17,844 nucleotides of DNA from Cesiribacter sp. (GTDB lineage Bacteria; Bacteroidota; Bacteroidia; Cytophagales; Cyclobacteriaceae), in NCBI GenBank assembly GCA_030147305.1, contig JASLAE010000348.1:1-17844 (forward strand). Reading direction: 5' to 3'. Shown one piece after another: positions 1-6,690 of this stretch. Each line of letters starts with the position of its first letter. The stretch's first letter is position 1. Both the position numbers and the translations under genes were made by a program. The notes below the pieces were generated by a model. The model ran no database searches, was not told where the DNA came from, and saw only the letters and a program-made list of their open reading frames with translations.

Positions 1-32
1 GCTAGCATGTATAGTATAAGTACACCTCAAAT

Positions 33-52
33 AAAAAGGGCTTTTCCCTTTT
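33..52. terminator. Weak A/T-flanked hairpin, possible terminator
   Basis: AAAAGGG (34-40) pairs with CCCTTTT (46-52) around a 5-nt loop, so either strand would read a short stem with T residues on its 3' side. It could end a plus-strand gene lying to the left of the window, or act as a second stop behind nrdA. The stem has only three G-C pairs, and the neighbour to the left is not visible, so this is weak. Confidence 0.3.
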
Positions 53-140
53 CCCACTTTATTTACTGCATATTCTCCTGCTTCGTCGCTAAAAGCAAAT
101 AAATCTATCATAACATTATATAAATGAAGATTGGTTTTAC

Positions 141-168
141 AAAACCCCCGGCACTTTCGCACCGGGGG
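141..168 (-). terminator. Intrinsic terminator of nrdBA
   Basis: On the minus strand, 168 to 145 forms a continuous 10-bp stem (CCCCCGGTGC against GTGCCGGGGG, with two internal G-T wobbles) closed by a GAAA tetraloop. TTTT follows at 144-141. It starts 39 bp past the nrdA stop. The GNRA loop, the G-C-rich stem and the trailing T tract make a textbook Rho-independent terminator. On the plus strand no T tract follows, so it is one-directional. Confidence 0.85.
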
Positions 169-207
169 AATCGCTTCATCATAAACACTCAAAAATAAGA
201 GTCTTTG

Positions 208-2607
208 TTAGCTGCCGCAGGCCTCGCAGGCATCTGGGTTGTCCAGGGAGCAAGACATATCGGAGCGGTTCTGATCTTCATTCAGGACTTCGGCCTGCTT
301 TGCTTCAGCTTTAGGCTGTTGCAGTGCGGCTTTGTCCACGGTAAACTGAATGGCTTGTGTAGCGGCCTTGGTACGCAGGTAGTACATACCGGTCTTCAGT
401 CCCTTCTTCCAGGAATAGAAGTGCATGCTGGTAAGCTTGCCGAAGTTCGGGTCCTGAATGTGGATGTTCAGGCTTTGGCTTTGGCAAATGTAGGCACCCC
501 GGTCGGCAGCCATGTCCATGATGGCTTTCTGGGAAATTTCCCAAACGGTCCGGTACAGCTCTTTGATGTGCTGCGGAATTTCAGGAATCTCCTGCACAGA
601 GCCGTTGGCGGCAATCAGGCGGTTCTTCATGTTATCATCCCACAGACCCAGCACTATCAGGTCTTTCAGCAGGTGCTTGTTCACCACAATAAACTCACCG
701 CTCAGCGTACGACGGCTGTAGATGTTGGTAGTATATGGTTCGAAGCACTCGTTGTTACCAAGGATCTGCGAAGTAGAAGCCGTTGGCATCGGCGCCACCA
801 GCAGGGAGTTGCGTACGCCGTGCTTCTTCACCTGCTGTTTCAGGCTTATCCAATCCCAGCGGTTGCTCTTGGGGGTAATGCCCCACATATCGAACTGAAA
901 GATGCCCTTGCTTACCGGAGAACCTTTAAAGGTCTGGTAAGGTCCATCCTTCTGCGCAATCTCCATAGAGGCTTCCATGGCTGCATAGTAGATGGTTTCA
1001 AAGATATCTTCGTTCAGTCGGCGGGCATCCGGGCTTTCAAACGGCATACGCATCATCATAAACACGTCTGCCAGGCCCTGTACACCCAGGCCAATGGGGC
1101 GGTGGCGCATGTTGGAGTTGCGTGCCTCCGGTACCGGGTAGTAGTTCAGGTCTATAACCTTGTTCAGGTTCCTGGTGGCTACTTTGGTTATTTCGTATAG
1201 TTTCTGGTGGTTGAAGAAAGGCTGTCCTTTTTCGTCCAGGTCTACATACTTGTTAAGGGCTAAAGAAGCCAGGTTACACACGGCCACTTCGTCTTTGGCT
1301 GTGTACTCCATGATCTCTGTGCAGAGGTTGGAGCTTTTAATGGTACCCAGGTTCTTCTGGTTGCTTTTGCGGTTAGCGTGGTCTTTATAGAGCATGTATG
1401 GCGTACCCGTCTCGATCTGGCTTTCCAGCACTTCAAACCAGAGGTCCTGTGCTTTTACAGTTTTGCGGGCACGGCCCTCACGCTCGTACTTGGTGTACAG
1501 CTTTTCAAATTCTTCGCCGTAACAGTCAGCGAGGCCGGGGCATTCGCTGGGACAGAACAGGCTCCACTGGCCGTTTTCTTCCACACGCTTCATGAACAGG
1601 TCTGGCGTCCAGAGTGCATAGAACAGGTCACGGGCACGCAGCTCGTCCTTACCGTGGTTTTTGCGTAACTCCAGCCAGTCGAAGATATCGGCATGCCAGG
1701 GCTCCAGGTAGATGGCAAAAGCACCTTTGCGCTTGCCGCCGCCCTGGTCTACGTAACGGGCAGTGTCGTTAAACACCCGCAGCATGGGGATAAGGCCGTT
1801 AGAAGTACCGTTGGTACCCTTGATATAAGAGCCTGTTGCACGGATGTTGTGGATAGAAAGCCCTATACCACCGGCGCTTTGCGAGATCAGGGCACATTGC
1901 TTCAGGGTATCGTAAATGCCTTCGATAGAATCTTCCTGCATGGTTAACAGGAAGCAGGAAGACATCTGCGGTTTAGGCGTGCCAGCATTGAAGAGGGTTG
2001 GTGTGGCATGGGTAAACCACTTCTCGCTCAGCAGGTTGTAGGTTTCTATTACAGAAGCAATGTCATCCATGTGAATGCCCACGGCTACACGCATCAGCAT
2101 GTGCTGCGGACGTTCTACAATCTTGCCATCGCATTTCATCAGGTACGAGCGCTCCAGCGTCTTAAAGCCAAAGTAGTCGTAGGTAAAGTCGCGGGTGTAA
2201 TCGATTGCGTCGTCCAGTGTTTTGGCATGCTCCTTAACTACCTTCCAGGCATCTTTGCTGATGAGCGAGGCGTTCTGGTCTGTTTTAGGATCTACATAGG
2301 TGTAGAGGCGCTTCATGGTATTGCTGAAGCTGCTGCTGGTAAGCTTGTGCAGGTTGCTTACCGCAATACGCGCCGCCAGAATAGCATAGTCCGGATGGCG
2401 GGTAGCCATAGAGGCGGCTGTTTCTGCTGCAAGGTTGTCCAGCTCCTGGGTCGTTACACCGTCGTACAGGCCGTTGATTACCTTTTTAGCAACCTCTACC
2501 GGGCTGATAAAATTGGCATCCAGGCCACCGCACAGCTTCTCGATGCGGGCTGTAATTTTGTCGAAGCGTACAGATTCGCGTCTTCCGTCTCTCTTTATTA
2601 CGAACAT
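208..2607 (-). CDS. nrdA: Ribonucleoside-diphosphate reductase, class Ia large (alpha) subunit
   Basis: This is the catalytic subunit of aerobic ribonucleotide reductase, reducing NDPs to dNDPs in the cytosol with the radical supplied by NrdB. An ATP-cone (about residues 1-90, starting MFVIKRDGRRESV) provides allosteric activity control. Catalytic residues are visible: C218 in MSSC, the N427-x-C429-x-E431 active-site triad in NLCTE, C444 as the second redox cysteine, the radical-relay pair Y742-Y743, and a C-terminal CEAC (C794, C797) that re-reduces the active site. From memory, the positions of C218, N427, C429, E431 and C444 coincide with those of human RRM1, so this is the eukaryote-like NrdA subgroup rather than the E. 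coli type. At 799 aa it is full length. It follows nrdB by 155 bp on the same strand and is closed by a strong terminator, so the two are very probably one transcript. The start is ATG with no clear Shine-Dalgarno. Confidence 0.97.
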   Translation of the reverse strand: MFVIKRDGRRESVRFDKITARIEKLCGGLDANFISPVEVAKKVINGLYDGVTTQELDNLAAETAASMATRHPDYAILAARIAVSNLHKLTSSSFSNTMKRLYTYVDPKTDQNASLISKDAWKVVKEHAKTLDDAIDYTRDFTYDYFGFKTLERSYLMKCDGKIVERPQHMLMRVAVGIHMDDIASVIETYNLLSEKWFTHATPTLFNAGTPKPQMSSCFLLTMQEDSIEGIYDTLKQCALISQSAGGIGLSIHNIRATGSYIKGTNGTSNGLIPMLRVFNDTARYVDQGGGKRKGAFAIYLEPWHADIFDWLELRKNHGKDELRARDLFYALWTPDLFMKRVEENGQWSLFCPSECPGLADCYGEEFEKLYTKYEREGRARKTVKAQDLWFEVLESQIETGTPYMLYKDHANRKSNQKNLGTIKSSNLCTEIMEYTAKDEVAVCNLASLALNKYVDLDEKGQPFFNHQKLYEITKVATRNLNKVIDLNYYPVPEARNSNMRHRPIGLGVQGLADVFMMMRMPFESPDARRLNEDIFETIYYAAMEASMEIAQKDGPYQTFKGSPVSKGIFQFDMWGITPKSNRWDWISLKQQVKKHGVRNSLLVAPMPTASTSQILGNNECFEPYTTNIYSRRTLSGEFIVVNKHLLKDLIVLGLWDDNMKNRLIAANGSVQEIPEIPQHIKELYRTVWEISQKAIMDMAADRGAYICQSQSLNIHIQDPNFGKLTSMHFYSWKKGLKTGMYYLRTKAATQAIQFTVDKAALQQPKAEAKQAEVLNEDQNRSDMSCSLDNPDACEACGS

Positions 2608-2624
2608 AAGGTTTTGGTTGAAAG

Positions 2625-2649
2625 GGCTGAAGCATTGGCAACTTCAGCC
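2625..2649 (-). promoter_or_regulatory. Hairpin in the nrdA leader
   Basis: GGCTGAAG (2625-2632) and CTTCAGCC (2642-2649) form a perfect 8-bp stem with a 9-nt loop. In the minus-strand mRNA it ends 17 nt before the nrdA ATG, the region that ribosomes contact. It could modulate nrdA translation or protect the processed nrdA message. No T tract follows, so it is not an intrinsic terminator. Confidence 0.5.
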
Positions 2650-2694
2650 TGGATAATCTATTGTCTACACGGTTACGGGGCTACTCCGGCAATA

Positions 2695-2719
2695 CTCCGG
2701 TGGCATTTAGCCACCGGAG
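2695..2719 (-). promoter_or_regulatory. Strong 10-bp hairpin between nrdB and nrdA
   Basis: CTCCGGTGGC (2695-2704) pairs perfectly with GCCACCGGAG (2710-2719) around a 5-nt ATTTA loop. It lies 43 bp past the nrdB stop and has no T tract on the minus-strand side, so transcription should largely read through into nrdA. Such intercistronic stems commonly act as 3' stabilisers or processing sites that set different amounts of two co-transcribed messages. That role here is inference. Confidence 0.55.
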
Positions 2720-2762
2720 ATACCGGCTACATGTGCACTCTTTGGTTGAAAGGAGAGAGGCA

Positions 2763-3752
2763 CTAAAAATCTTCGTCCAGCGTAAATCTTGGTTTTTCTT
2801 TTTCCTGGTTCATCACACCCGCTTTTTGATAGTCGCCTACGCGCTTCTCAAAGAAGTTGGTTTTTCCCTGCAGGGAAATCATCTCCATAAAATCGAAGGG
2901 ATTGGTGGCGCCATACACTTTGTCTACGCCCAGCTCCATCAGCAGACGGTCGGCAACAAACTCTATGTACTGGCACATCAGGCGGGCATTCATGCCGATC
3001 AGGTCTACCGGCAATGCATCGGTTACAAATTCTTTTTCAATGGTTACAGCATCTGTAATAATCTGCTGCACGGTTGCGGCAGGCAGTTTATTCACTACAT
3101 GCTGCGTATAAAGCAGGCAGGCAAAGTCGCAGTGCAGGCCTTCGTCACGGCTAATCAGCTCGTTAGAGAAGGTGAGGCCAGGCATCAGACCGCGCTTCTT
3201 CATCCAGAAGATAGAGCAGAACGAGCCGGAGAAGAAAATACCTTCTACCGCCGCAAAGGCAACCAGGCGCTCGGCAAAATTACCTTCGTTGATCCACCGC
3301 AACGCCCAATGGGCTTTTTTACCCACGCAAGGCATGGTATCGATGGCATTGAACAGATAATCCTTTTCGCCCTGATCTTTCACATAGGTATCGATCAGCA
3401 ACGAATAGGTCTCTGAGTGTATGTTCTCCATCATGATCTGGAAACCATAGAAGAACTTGGCTTCGGTGTATTGCACCTCTGCCACAAAGTTTTCGGCCAG
3501 GTTCTCATTTACAATGCCGTCGGAGGCGGCAAAGAAGGCCAGCACGTGCTTAATAAAGTGGCGCTCGCCATCATTTAGGTTCTCCCAATCCTTCTGGTCC
3601 TGGCTCAGGTCTATTTCTTCGGCAGTCCAGATACTGGCTTCGGCTTTTTTATAGAATTGCCATATGTCATTATGCTGGATCGGGAACAGCACAAAACGGT
3701 CTTTATTCTCTTTTAGGATTGGCTCTTCTGCTTCTGCTGCTAAACTGCTCAT
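2763..3752 (-). CDS. nrdB: Ribonucleoside-diphosphate reductase, class Ia small (beta) subunit
   Basis: This is the radical-generating subunit that partners NrdA. Its diiron centre and tyrosyl radical start each round of ribonucleotide reduction. The six metal ligands are recognisable by family motifs: D78 in AASDGI, E109 and H112 in MENIHSE, E170 in VEGIFF, and E204 and H207 in RDEGLH. The radical tyrosine is Y116 in HSETY. The run FYGFQIMMENIHSETYSLL and the C-terminal tail FTLDEDF, which docks onto the large subunit, resemble eukaryotic R2 more than E. coli NrdB and match the eukaryote-like NrdA downstream. At 329 aa it is complete. It is the first gene of the nrdB-nrdA transcript, with a promoter match about 110 bp upstream. 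No NrdR-box pair was seen in the leader. Confidence 0.97.
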   Translation of the reverse strand: MSSLAAEAEEPILKENKDRFVLFPIQHNDIWQFYKKAEASIWTAEEIDLSQDQKDWENLNDGERHFIKHVLAFFAASDGIVNENLAENFVAEVQYTEAKFFYGFQIMMENIHSETYSLLIDTYVKDQGEKDYLFNAIDTMPCVGKKAHWALRWINEGNFAERLVAFAAVEGIFFSGSFCSIFWMKKRGLMPGLTFSNELISRDEGLHCDFACLLYTQHVVNKLPAATVQQIITDAVTIEKEFVTDALPVDLIGMNARLMCQYIEFVADRLLMELGVDKVYGATNPFDFMEMISLQGKTNFFEKRVGDYQKAGVMNQEKEKPRFTLDEDF

Positions 3753-3863
3753 AAAAATGCAATCTTTTTTAAGTAAAACATTACACTAATAACCTCTGTA
3801 ACAGTCAATAAAAATGATGACCGGGTCCGGAAGTTGCCATTTGTTCTGGCCACCGTGTACTTA

Positions 3864-3894
3864 CAAATATTAAAAACCTTACCCGCTTTTCAAA
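3864..3894 (-). promoter_or_regulatory. Predicted Bacteroidota-type promoter of nrdB
   Basis: Read on the minus strand, TTTG (3894-3891) is followed after exactly 19 nt by AATATTTG (3871-3864). This fits the Bacteroidota primary sigma pattern TTTG / TAnnTTTG with one mismatch in the first base of the -7 element. Transcription would start near 3857, giving a leader of roughly 105 nt before nrdB. Match and spacing are seen directly; activity is inferred. Confidence 0.6.
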
Positions 3895-4044
3895 CCCCAC
3901 ATATCTGAAGTAAAATTGCAAGTACTCCTATATAACGCACTAGTTAACAGAAGGTTAATACTGAAATAATGAGAATAGTTTTATTCTTGCAAAAGCAAGT
4001 TTTTGCACTTCTTAGAACCTGATGGTCAAGAACTTACATCCATA

Positions 4045-4062
4045 AAATTTTTTAAAAAATTT
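4045..4062. repeat. 18-bp perfect AT-only palindrome
   Basis: AAATTTTTTAAAAAATTT is exactly self-complementary and contains no G or C. It touches the left DnaA-box-like site (4061-4069). Such a tract would melt or bend easily. It could be a nucleoid-protein site, an upstream activating element for rplU, or an unwinding-prone element next to DnaA sites. Confidence 0.6.
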
Positions 4063-4084
4063 ATGCACACTGGTATGTGCATAA
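4061..4084. promoter_or_regulatory. Two inverted DnaA-box-like 9-mers
   Basis: TTATGCACA (4061-4069) and its exact reverse complement TGTGCATAA (4076-4084) are separated by 6 bp. Both match the bacterial DnaA box consensus TTWTNCACA at all positions. The pair lies 41 bp upstream of the rplU -33 element and about 165 bp upstream of the nrdB -33 element. DnaA is known to control nrdAB in E. coli through DnaA boxes, so control of nrdBA is a natural hypothesis. Alternatively it is the palindromic operator of a dimeric regulator with no connection to DnaA. Confidence 0.5.
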
Positions 4085-4125
4085 GTTTGGTATGGTTTTA
4101 GGTGATGTAAGGTGTTGAAAAACTG

Positions 4126-4156
4126 TTTGATTATTTGCTAAATCTGCCTATCTTTG
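4126..4156 (+). promoter_or_regulatory. Promoter of rplU-rpmA
   Basis: TTTG (4126-4129), a 19-nt spacer and TATCTTTG (4149-4156) match the Bacteroidota -33/-7 consensus without mismatch. Transcription should start close to 4163, leaving about a 30-nt leader before the ATG at 4193. The -7 element overlaps the TTG codon at 4154 that opens the longest L21 reading frame, which rules out that start. Confidence 0.8.
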
Positions 4157-4192
4157 CGCTCTGTTTTTAGCAACACTATATTTAATAGTACA

Positions 4193-4504
4193 ATGTTCGC
4201 AATTGTAGACATACACGGCAAGCAGTTCAAAGTAACACAAGACCAATTCGTTTATGCCCCCCTCATGGCAGGCGAAGAAGGCGCTTCCGTAGAGTTCGGC
4301 AATGTGTTGCTCATCGGTGATGAGAACACAGTCGAAATTGGCGCCCCAATGCTGGCTGGCGCCAAGGTGGCCGGGAAAATCCTGGGCCATGTAAAGGGAG
4401 ACAAAGTGATCGTTTTCAAAAAGAAACGCCGCAAAGGCTATCGCAAGAAAAACGGCCACCGTCAGGACTTTACCAAGGTGCAAATCACAGGCATCAGCCT
4501 GTAA
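4193..4504 (+). CDS. rplU: Large ribosomal subunit protein bL21
   Basis: This is a structural protein of the 50S subunit that binds 23S rRNA. The protein starts MFAIVDIHGKQFKV, the usual L21 opening, and ends in a lysine/arginine-rich part (KKKRRKGYRKKNGHRQ, then FTKVQITGI), the family's RNA-binding C-terminal signature. At 103 aa it has normal length. The reading frame is open back to a TTG at 4154, but the 13 extra residues are not L21-like and that codon sits inside the promoter -7 box, so ATG at 4193 is used. rpmA follows 46 bp later on the same strand, the usual rplU-rpmA order, and the pair is closed by the terminator at 4843-4882. Confidence 0.96.
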   Translation: MFAIVDIHGKQFKVTQDQFVYAPLMAGEEGASVEFGNVLLIGDENTVEIGAPMLAGAKVAGKILGHVKGDKVIVFKKKRRKGYRKKNGHRQDFTKVQITGISL

Positions 4505-4550
4505 TCCACCCAATACAATTAATCGCTAAACCTAAGAACTAAGAAATACC

Positions 4551-4811
4551 ATGGCACACAAGAAAGGCGCAGGTAGTTCCAAGAACGGCCGTGAATCGCA
4601 TAGCAAACGTCTTGGAGTAAAGATATTCGGTGGCCAGTACGCAAAAGCTGGTAATATCCTGGTTCGTCAGCGTGGTACGCAGCACCACCCAGGCGAGAAC
4701 GTAGGCATTGGCAGAGACCATACCCTTTTTGCCCTTGTAGAAGGTACTGTTGAATTCAAAAAAGGAAACAGAGACCGCTCCTTCGTATCAGTTACTCCGT
4801 TAGAAGCTTAA
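4551..4811 (+). CDS. rpmA: Large ribosomal subunit protein bL27
   Basis: This is a 50S subunit protein whose flexible N-terminus reaches towards the peptidyl-transferase centre. It begins MAHKKGAGSSKNGRES, giving the mature L27 N-terminus directly, without the cleaved extension found in Firmicutes. The core GVKIFGGQYAKAGNILVRQR and GENVGIGRDHTLFAL is classic L27. At 86 aa it is normal length. It is the second gene after rplU, with no promoter evident in the 46-bp gap, so it is expected to be co-transcribed. Confidence 0.97.
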   Translation: MAHKKGAGSSKNGRESHSKRLGVKIFGGQYAKAGNILVRQRGTQHHPGENVGIGRDHTLFALVEGTVEFKKGNRDRSFVSVTPLEA

Positions 4812-4842
4812 TCTGCTCCGGAAGCAGGTTTAATTCCAATAT

Positions 4843-4882
4843 AAAAAGCACACAGCAACGACAGCTGTGTGCTTTTTATTTT
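4843..4882 (+). terminator. Intrinsic terminator of rplU-rpmA
   Basis: AAAAAGCACACAGC (4843-4856) pairs perfectly over 14 bp with GCTGTGTGCTTTTT (4864-4877) around a 7-nt loop, then ATTTT follows. It begins 31 bp after the rpmA stop. The A-tract on the 5' side means it could also work on the opposite strand. The longest frame of the next gene begins inside this stem, which argues against that upstream start. Confidence 0.9.
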
Positions 4883-4919
4883 ACCTTAATCGAAAAATTT
4901 CTTTATTATTCCGCCTACA

Positions 4920-4938
4920 GTTTAGTAACTTACTAAAC
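4920..4938. promoter_or_regulatory. 19-bp palindrome, candidate operator of the histidine kinase gene
   Basis: GTTTAGTAA (4920-4928) and TTACTAAAC (4930-4938) are exact inverted arms around a single central base. The site lies between the rpmA terminator and the kinase ATG at 4963, ending 24 bp before it. The symmetry is typical of the operator of a dimeric repressor. As RNA it would be a poor hairpin because the loop is one base. No regulator gene is adjacent and the -7 element is not clear, so the binding protein is unknown. Confidence 0.5.
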
Positions 4939-4962
4939 AGATTATTGAGGAGTTTGTACTTT

Positions 4963-6690
4963 ATGCCCCCAAATAGCAGCGGAAGACACCCTGCGGAAGA
5001 CCACAGTCCGCTAAGGATCGTTGTGCTCTACTTATTGGCCGGTCTTGCCTGGTTTACCCTTTCTGCTTTTCTGCTTCAGTTTCTGCCAGACCTGCCACTG
5101 CTGGGCAGTGCCTTTACCAATTTTCTTTTTTTAATTATTACCGCCAGTCTTTTAATGATTGTGCTGCGCACCCGCCATCAGCAGCTACATGGCCAGCGCC
5201 TGCGACTGCAGTCAGATGAAGAACGTTACCGCAAGCTGTACAAGGAAAGCCCCCAACCCATGTGGATCTGCAGCAGTCGTGATAAACTACTGCTCTCCCT
5301 GAACGATGCGGCCCTGGACCTGTTTGGCTATTCCCAGGCCGAGCTGCGCATGAAACCCCTGCAGACACTGGTCTATGAAAAGGATCACTACCTGCTGAAC
5401 CTGCACCTGCTCTCGGAAAAGCATTACGAGAAAGCCGGCGTATGGCGCTTTAAGAACGACGAAGGTAATGTGGTATACCTGGACCTGGTGGTGCACCAGA
5501 TACATTTTAACGAACATGCGGCTAAGCTCGTGATTGCCAACAACCTCACAGACCTTATCCGCACCGAAGAAGAAAAGCTGCGCATCCACAACGAGCTGCA
5601 CCACTACAAGAAGGCCCTGGACCGTTCTGCTATGCTGGCCGTTACCGATTTGCACGGCGATTATATAGACATCAACAATAAATTCTGTGATATCTCGGGT
5701 TATACCCGCAGTGAGCTGCTGGGTAAAAATCCCCGTATGCTCAACTCCGATTATCACCCCAAGAGCTTCTGGACCAATATGTACCTAAGCCTGCAGGAGG
5801 CGCATGTATGGCGGGGCGAGATCCGCAACCGCACCAAAGACGGGCGTTTGTTCTGGGTAGACATGTCGGTGGTGCCCGTATACGACGAGCACAACCATAT
5901 ATATAAGTACATGGCCATTGCCTATCCGATTACCGATCGTAAGATGGCAGAAATCCGCTCTGAGAAGATACACCGCGAGCTGATGACCTTTATGTACAAA
6001 GCCTCGCACAACCTGCGCGGACCGGTAGCTACCCTCAGCGGTTTGATAAATGTTGCCCAAATGGAAGTGCAGGACCCCCTCTCTACCCGCTATATAAAAA
6101 TGCTGGGTGAACGGGCCAACCACCTGGAGTTTACCCTCTCCGAGCTTATTGCCATTACCAAGGTAAAGCAGGAAAACCTGAGCATAGCACCTATAGATTT
6201 TCAGGCAGTTATAGACGATACCCTCCTAAGCTTCGAAAAATCCGTACGCGAGCACGGGGTTATGATAGATGTGGTAATCAACACCGAAAAGCCATTCCTC
6301 ACAGATGAAAAACTAATCAGGGGTATTCTCTTCTACCTGATAGACAACTCTATTAAGTTCCGGAATAACTCAGAACCGCGTCTGCGCATTGTGGTAGACG
6401 AACAGAACAGCGGTGTGCTACTGACGGTAAGCGATAATGGACCAGGCATTGACCCTGCCATACATGAAAGGATTTACGATATGTACTACCGTGGCCACGA
6501 AAAATCGCAGGGCAGCGGTTTAGGCCTCTATATTGTAGCTTCTATTGTGGAACGCCTCTGCGGTTATATTAACCTGGAATCTGCCGGTCATGATGATGGC
6601 GCAACCTTCCGTATCTTCCTGCCATATGATCTAAACCAGCGCCGTAACCTCACCGAAAATGAAGCGCTGTATCAGAAAACAGAGCATTAG
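4963..6690 (+). CDS. Membrane PAS-PAS sensor histidine kinase (orphan)
   Basis: This is a sensor kinase that should autophosphorylate and pass phosphate to a response regulator. Two hydrophobic segments (about 18-40 and 49-68) anchor it in the inner membrane. Two PAS domains follow (about 88-198 and 216-325; the second has NNKFCDISGYTRSELLGKNPR). The dimerisation domain carries H349 in KASHNLRGPVATLSGL, a form common in Bacteroidota. The ATPase domain shows the N box DNSIKF (N462), G1 VSDNGPGID (491-497) and G2 GSGLGLYIV. There is no receiver domain and no response regulator gene in the window, so its partner lies elsewhere. Start: the frame is open back to 4867, but that codon lies inside the rpmA terminator. 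ATG at 4963, with GAGGAG 10 nt ahead, gives 575 aa. The ligand of the PAS domains cannot be inferred. Confidence 0.92.
   Translation: MPPNSSGRHPAEDHSPLRIVVLYLLAGLAWFTLSAFLLQFLPDLPLLGSAFTNFLFLIITASLLMIVLRTRHQQLHGQRLRLQSDEERYRKLYKESPQPMWICSSRDKLLLSLNDAALDLFGYSQAELRMKPLQTLVYEKDHYLLNLHLLSEKHYEKAGVWRFKNDEGNVVYLDLVVHQIHFNEHAAKLVIANNLTDLIRTEEEKLRIHNELHHYKKALDRSAMLAVTDLHGDYIDINNKFCDISGYTRSELLGKNPRMLNSDYHPKSFWTNMYLSLQEAHVWRGEIRNRTKDGRLFWVDMSVVPVYDEHNHIYKYMAIAYPITDRKMAEIRSEKIHRELMTFMYKASHNLRGPVATLSGLINVAQMEVQDPLSTRYIKMLGERANHLEFTLSELIAITKVKQENLSIAPIDFQAVIDDTLLSFEKSVREHGVMIDVVINTEKPFLTDEKLIRGILFYLIDNSIKFRNNSEPRLRIVVDEQNSGVLLTVSDNGPGIDPAIHERIYDMYYRGHEKSQGSGLGLYIVASIVERLCGYINLESAGHDDGATFRIFLPYDLNQRRNLTENEALYQKTEH

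Larger units (their letters stand above)
2613..2753. repeat. 13-bp direct repeat in the nrdB-nrdA spacer
   Basis: TTTGGTTGAAAGG occurs at 2613-2625 and again at 2741-2753, 128 bp apart. One copy lies just before the nrdA start codon and the other just after the nrdB stop. The two copies bracket both hairpins of the spacer. This could be the trace of a local duplication or of a small inserted element, or two copies of a leader element. The sequence alone does not decide. Confidence 0.6.
3753..4192. other. 440-bp divergent control region between nrdB and rplU
   Basis: No gene is visible here. It holds outward-facing promoters for nrdB (3864-3894, minus) and rplU (4126-4156, plus), an 18-bp AT palindrome (4045-4062) and a pair of inverted DnaA-box-like 9-mers (4061-4084). 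A near match to the same 9-mer (TTTTGCACT, 8 of 9) lies at 4001-4009. A small stem, CTTGC (3986-3990) with GCAAG (3995-3999), is followed by TTTTT and looks terminator-like on the plus strand, but no plus-strand gene precedes it. It could end a short unannotated transcript or mean nothing. Confidence 0.6.

Noticed and set aside
205..1200. 331-codon plus-strand open frame antisense to nrdA
   Set aside because: It lies wholly within nrdA on the opposite strand; its product has no recognisable domain and nrdA is certain. Codon bias of the real gene explains it.
2008..2766. 252-codon plus-strand open frame across the nrdA start and nrdB-nrdA spacer
   Set aside because: Antisense shadow of nrdA extending into the structured spacer; no family match and no promoter or ribosome site.
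3753..3863. NrdR boxes in the nrdB leader
   Set aside because: No tandem pair resembling ACACwATATwTwGTGT was found in the leader on either strand.
3986..4004. Terminator-like hairpin CTTGC-AAAA-GCAAG with TTTTT on the plus strand
   Set aside because: No plus-strand gene precedes it and the stem is only 5 bp; probably fortuitous in an AT-rich control region.
4045..4084. Chromosomal replication origin
   Set aside because: Two full DnaA-like boxes and one AT tract are too few for oriC, and no dnaA, dnaN or other origin-associated gene is in the window.
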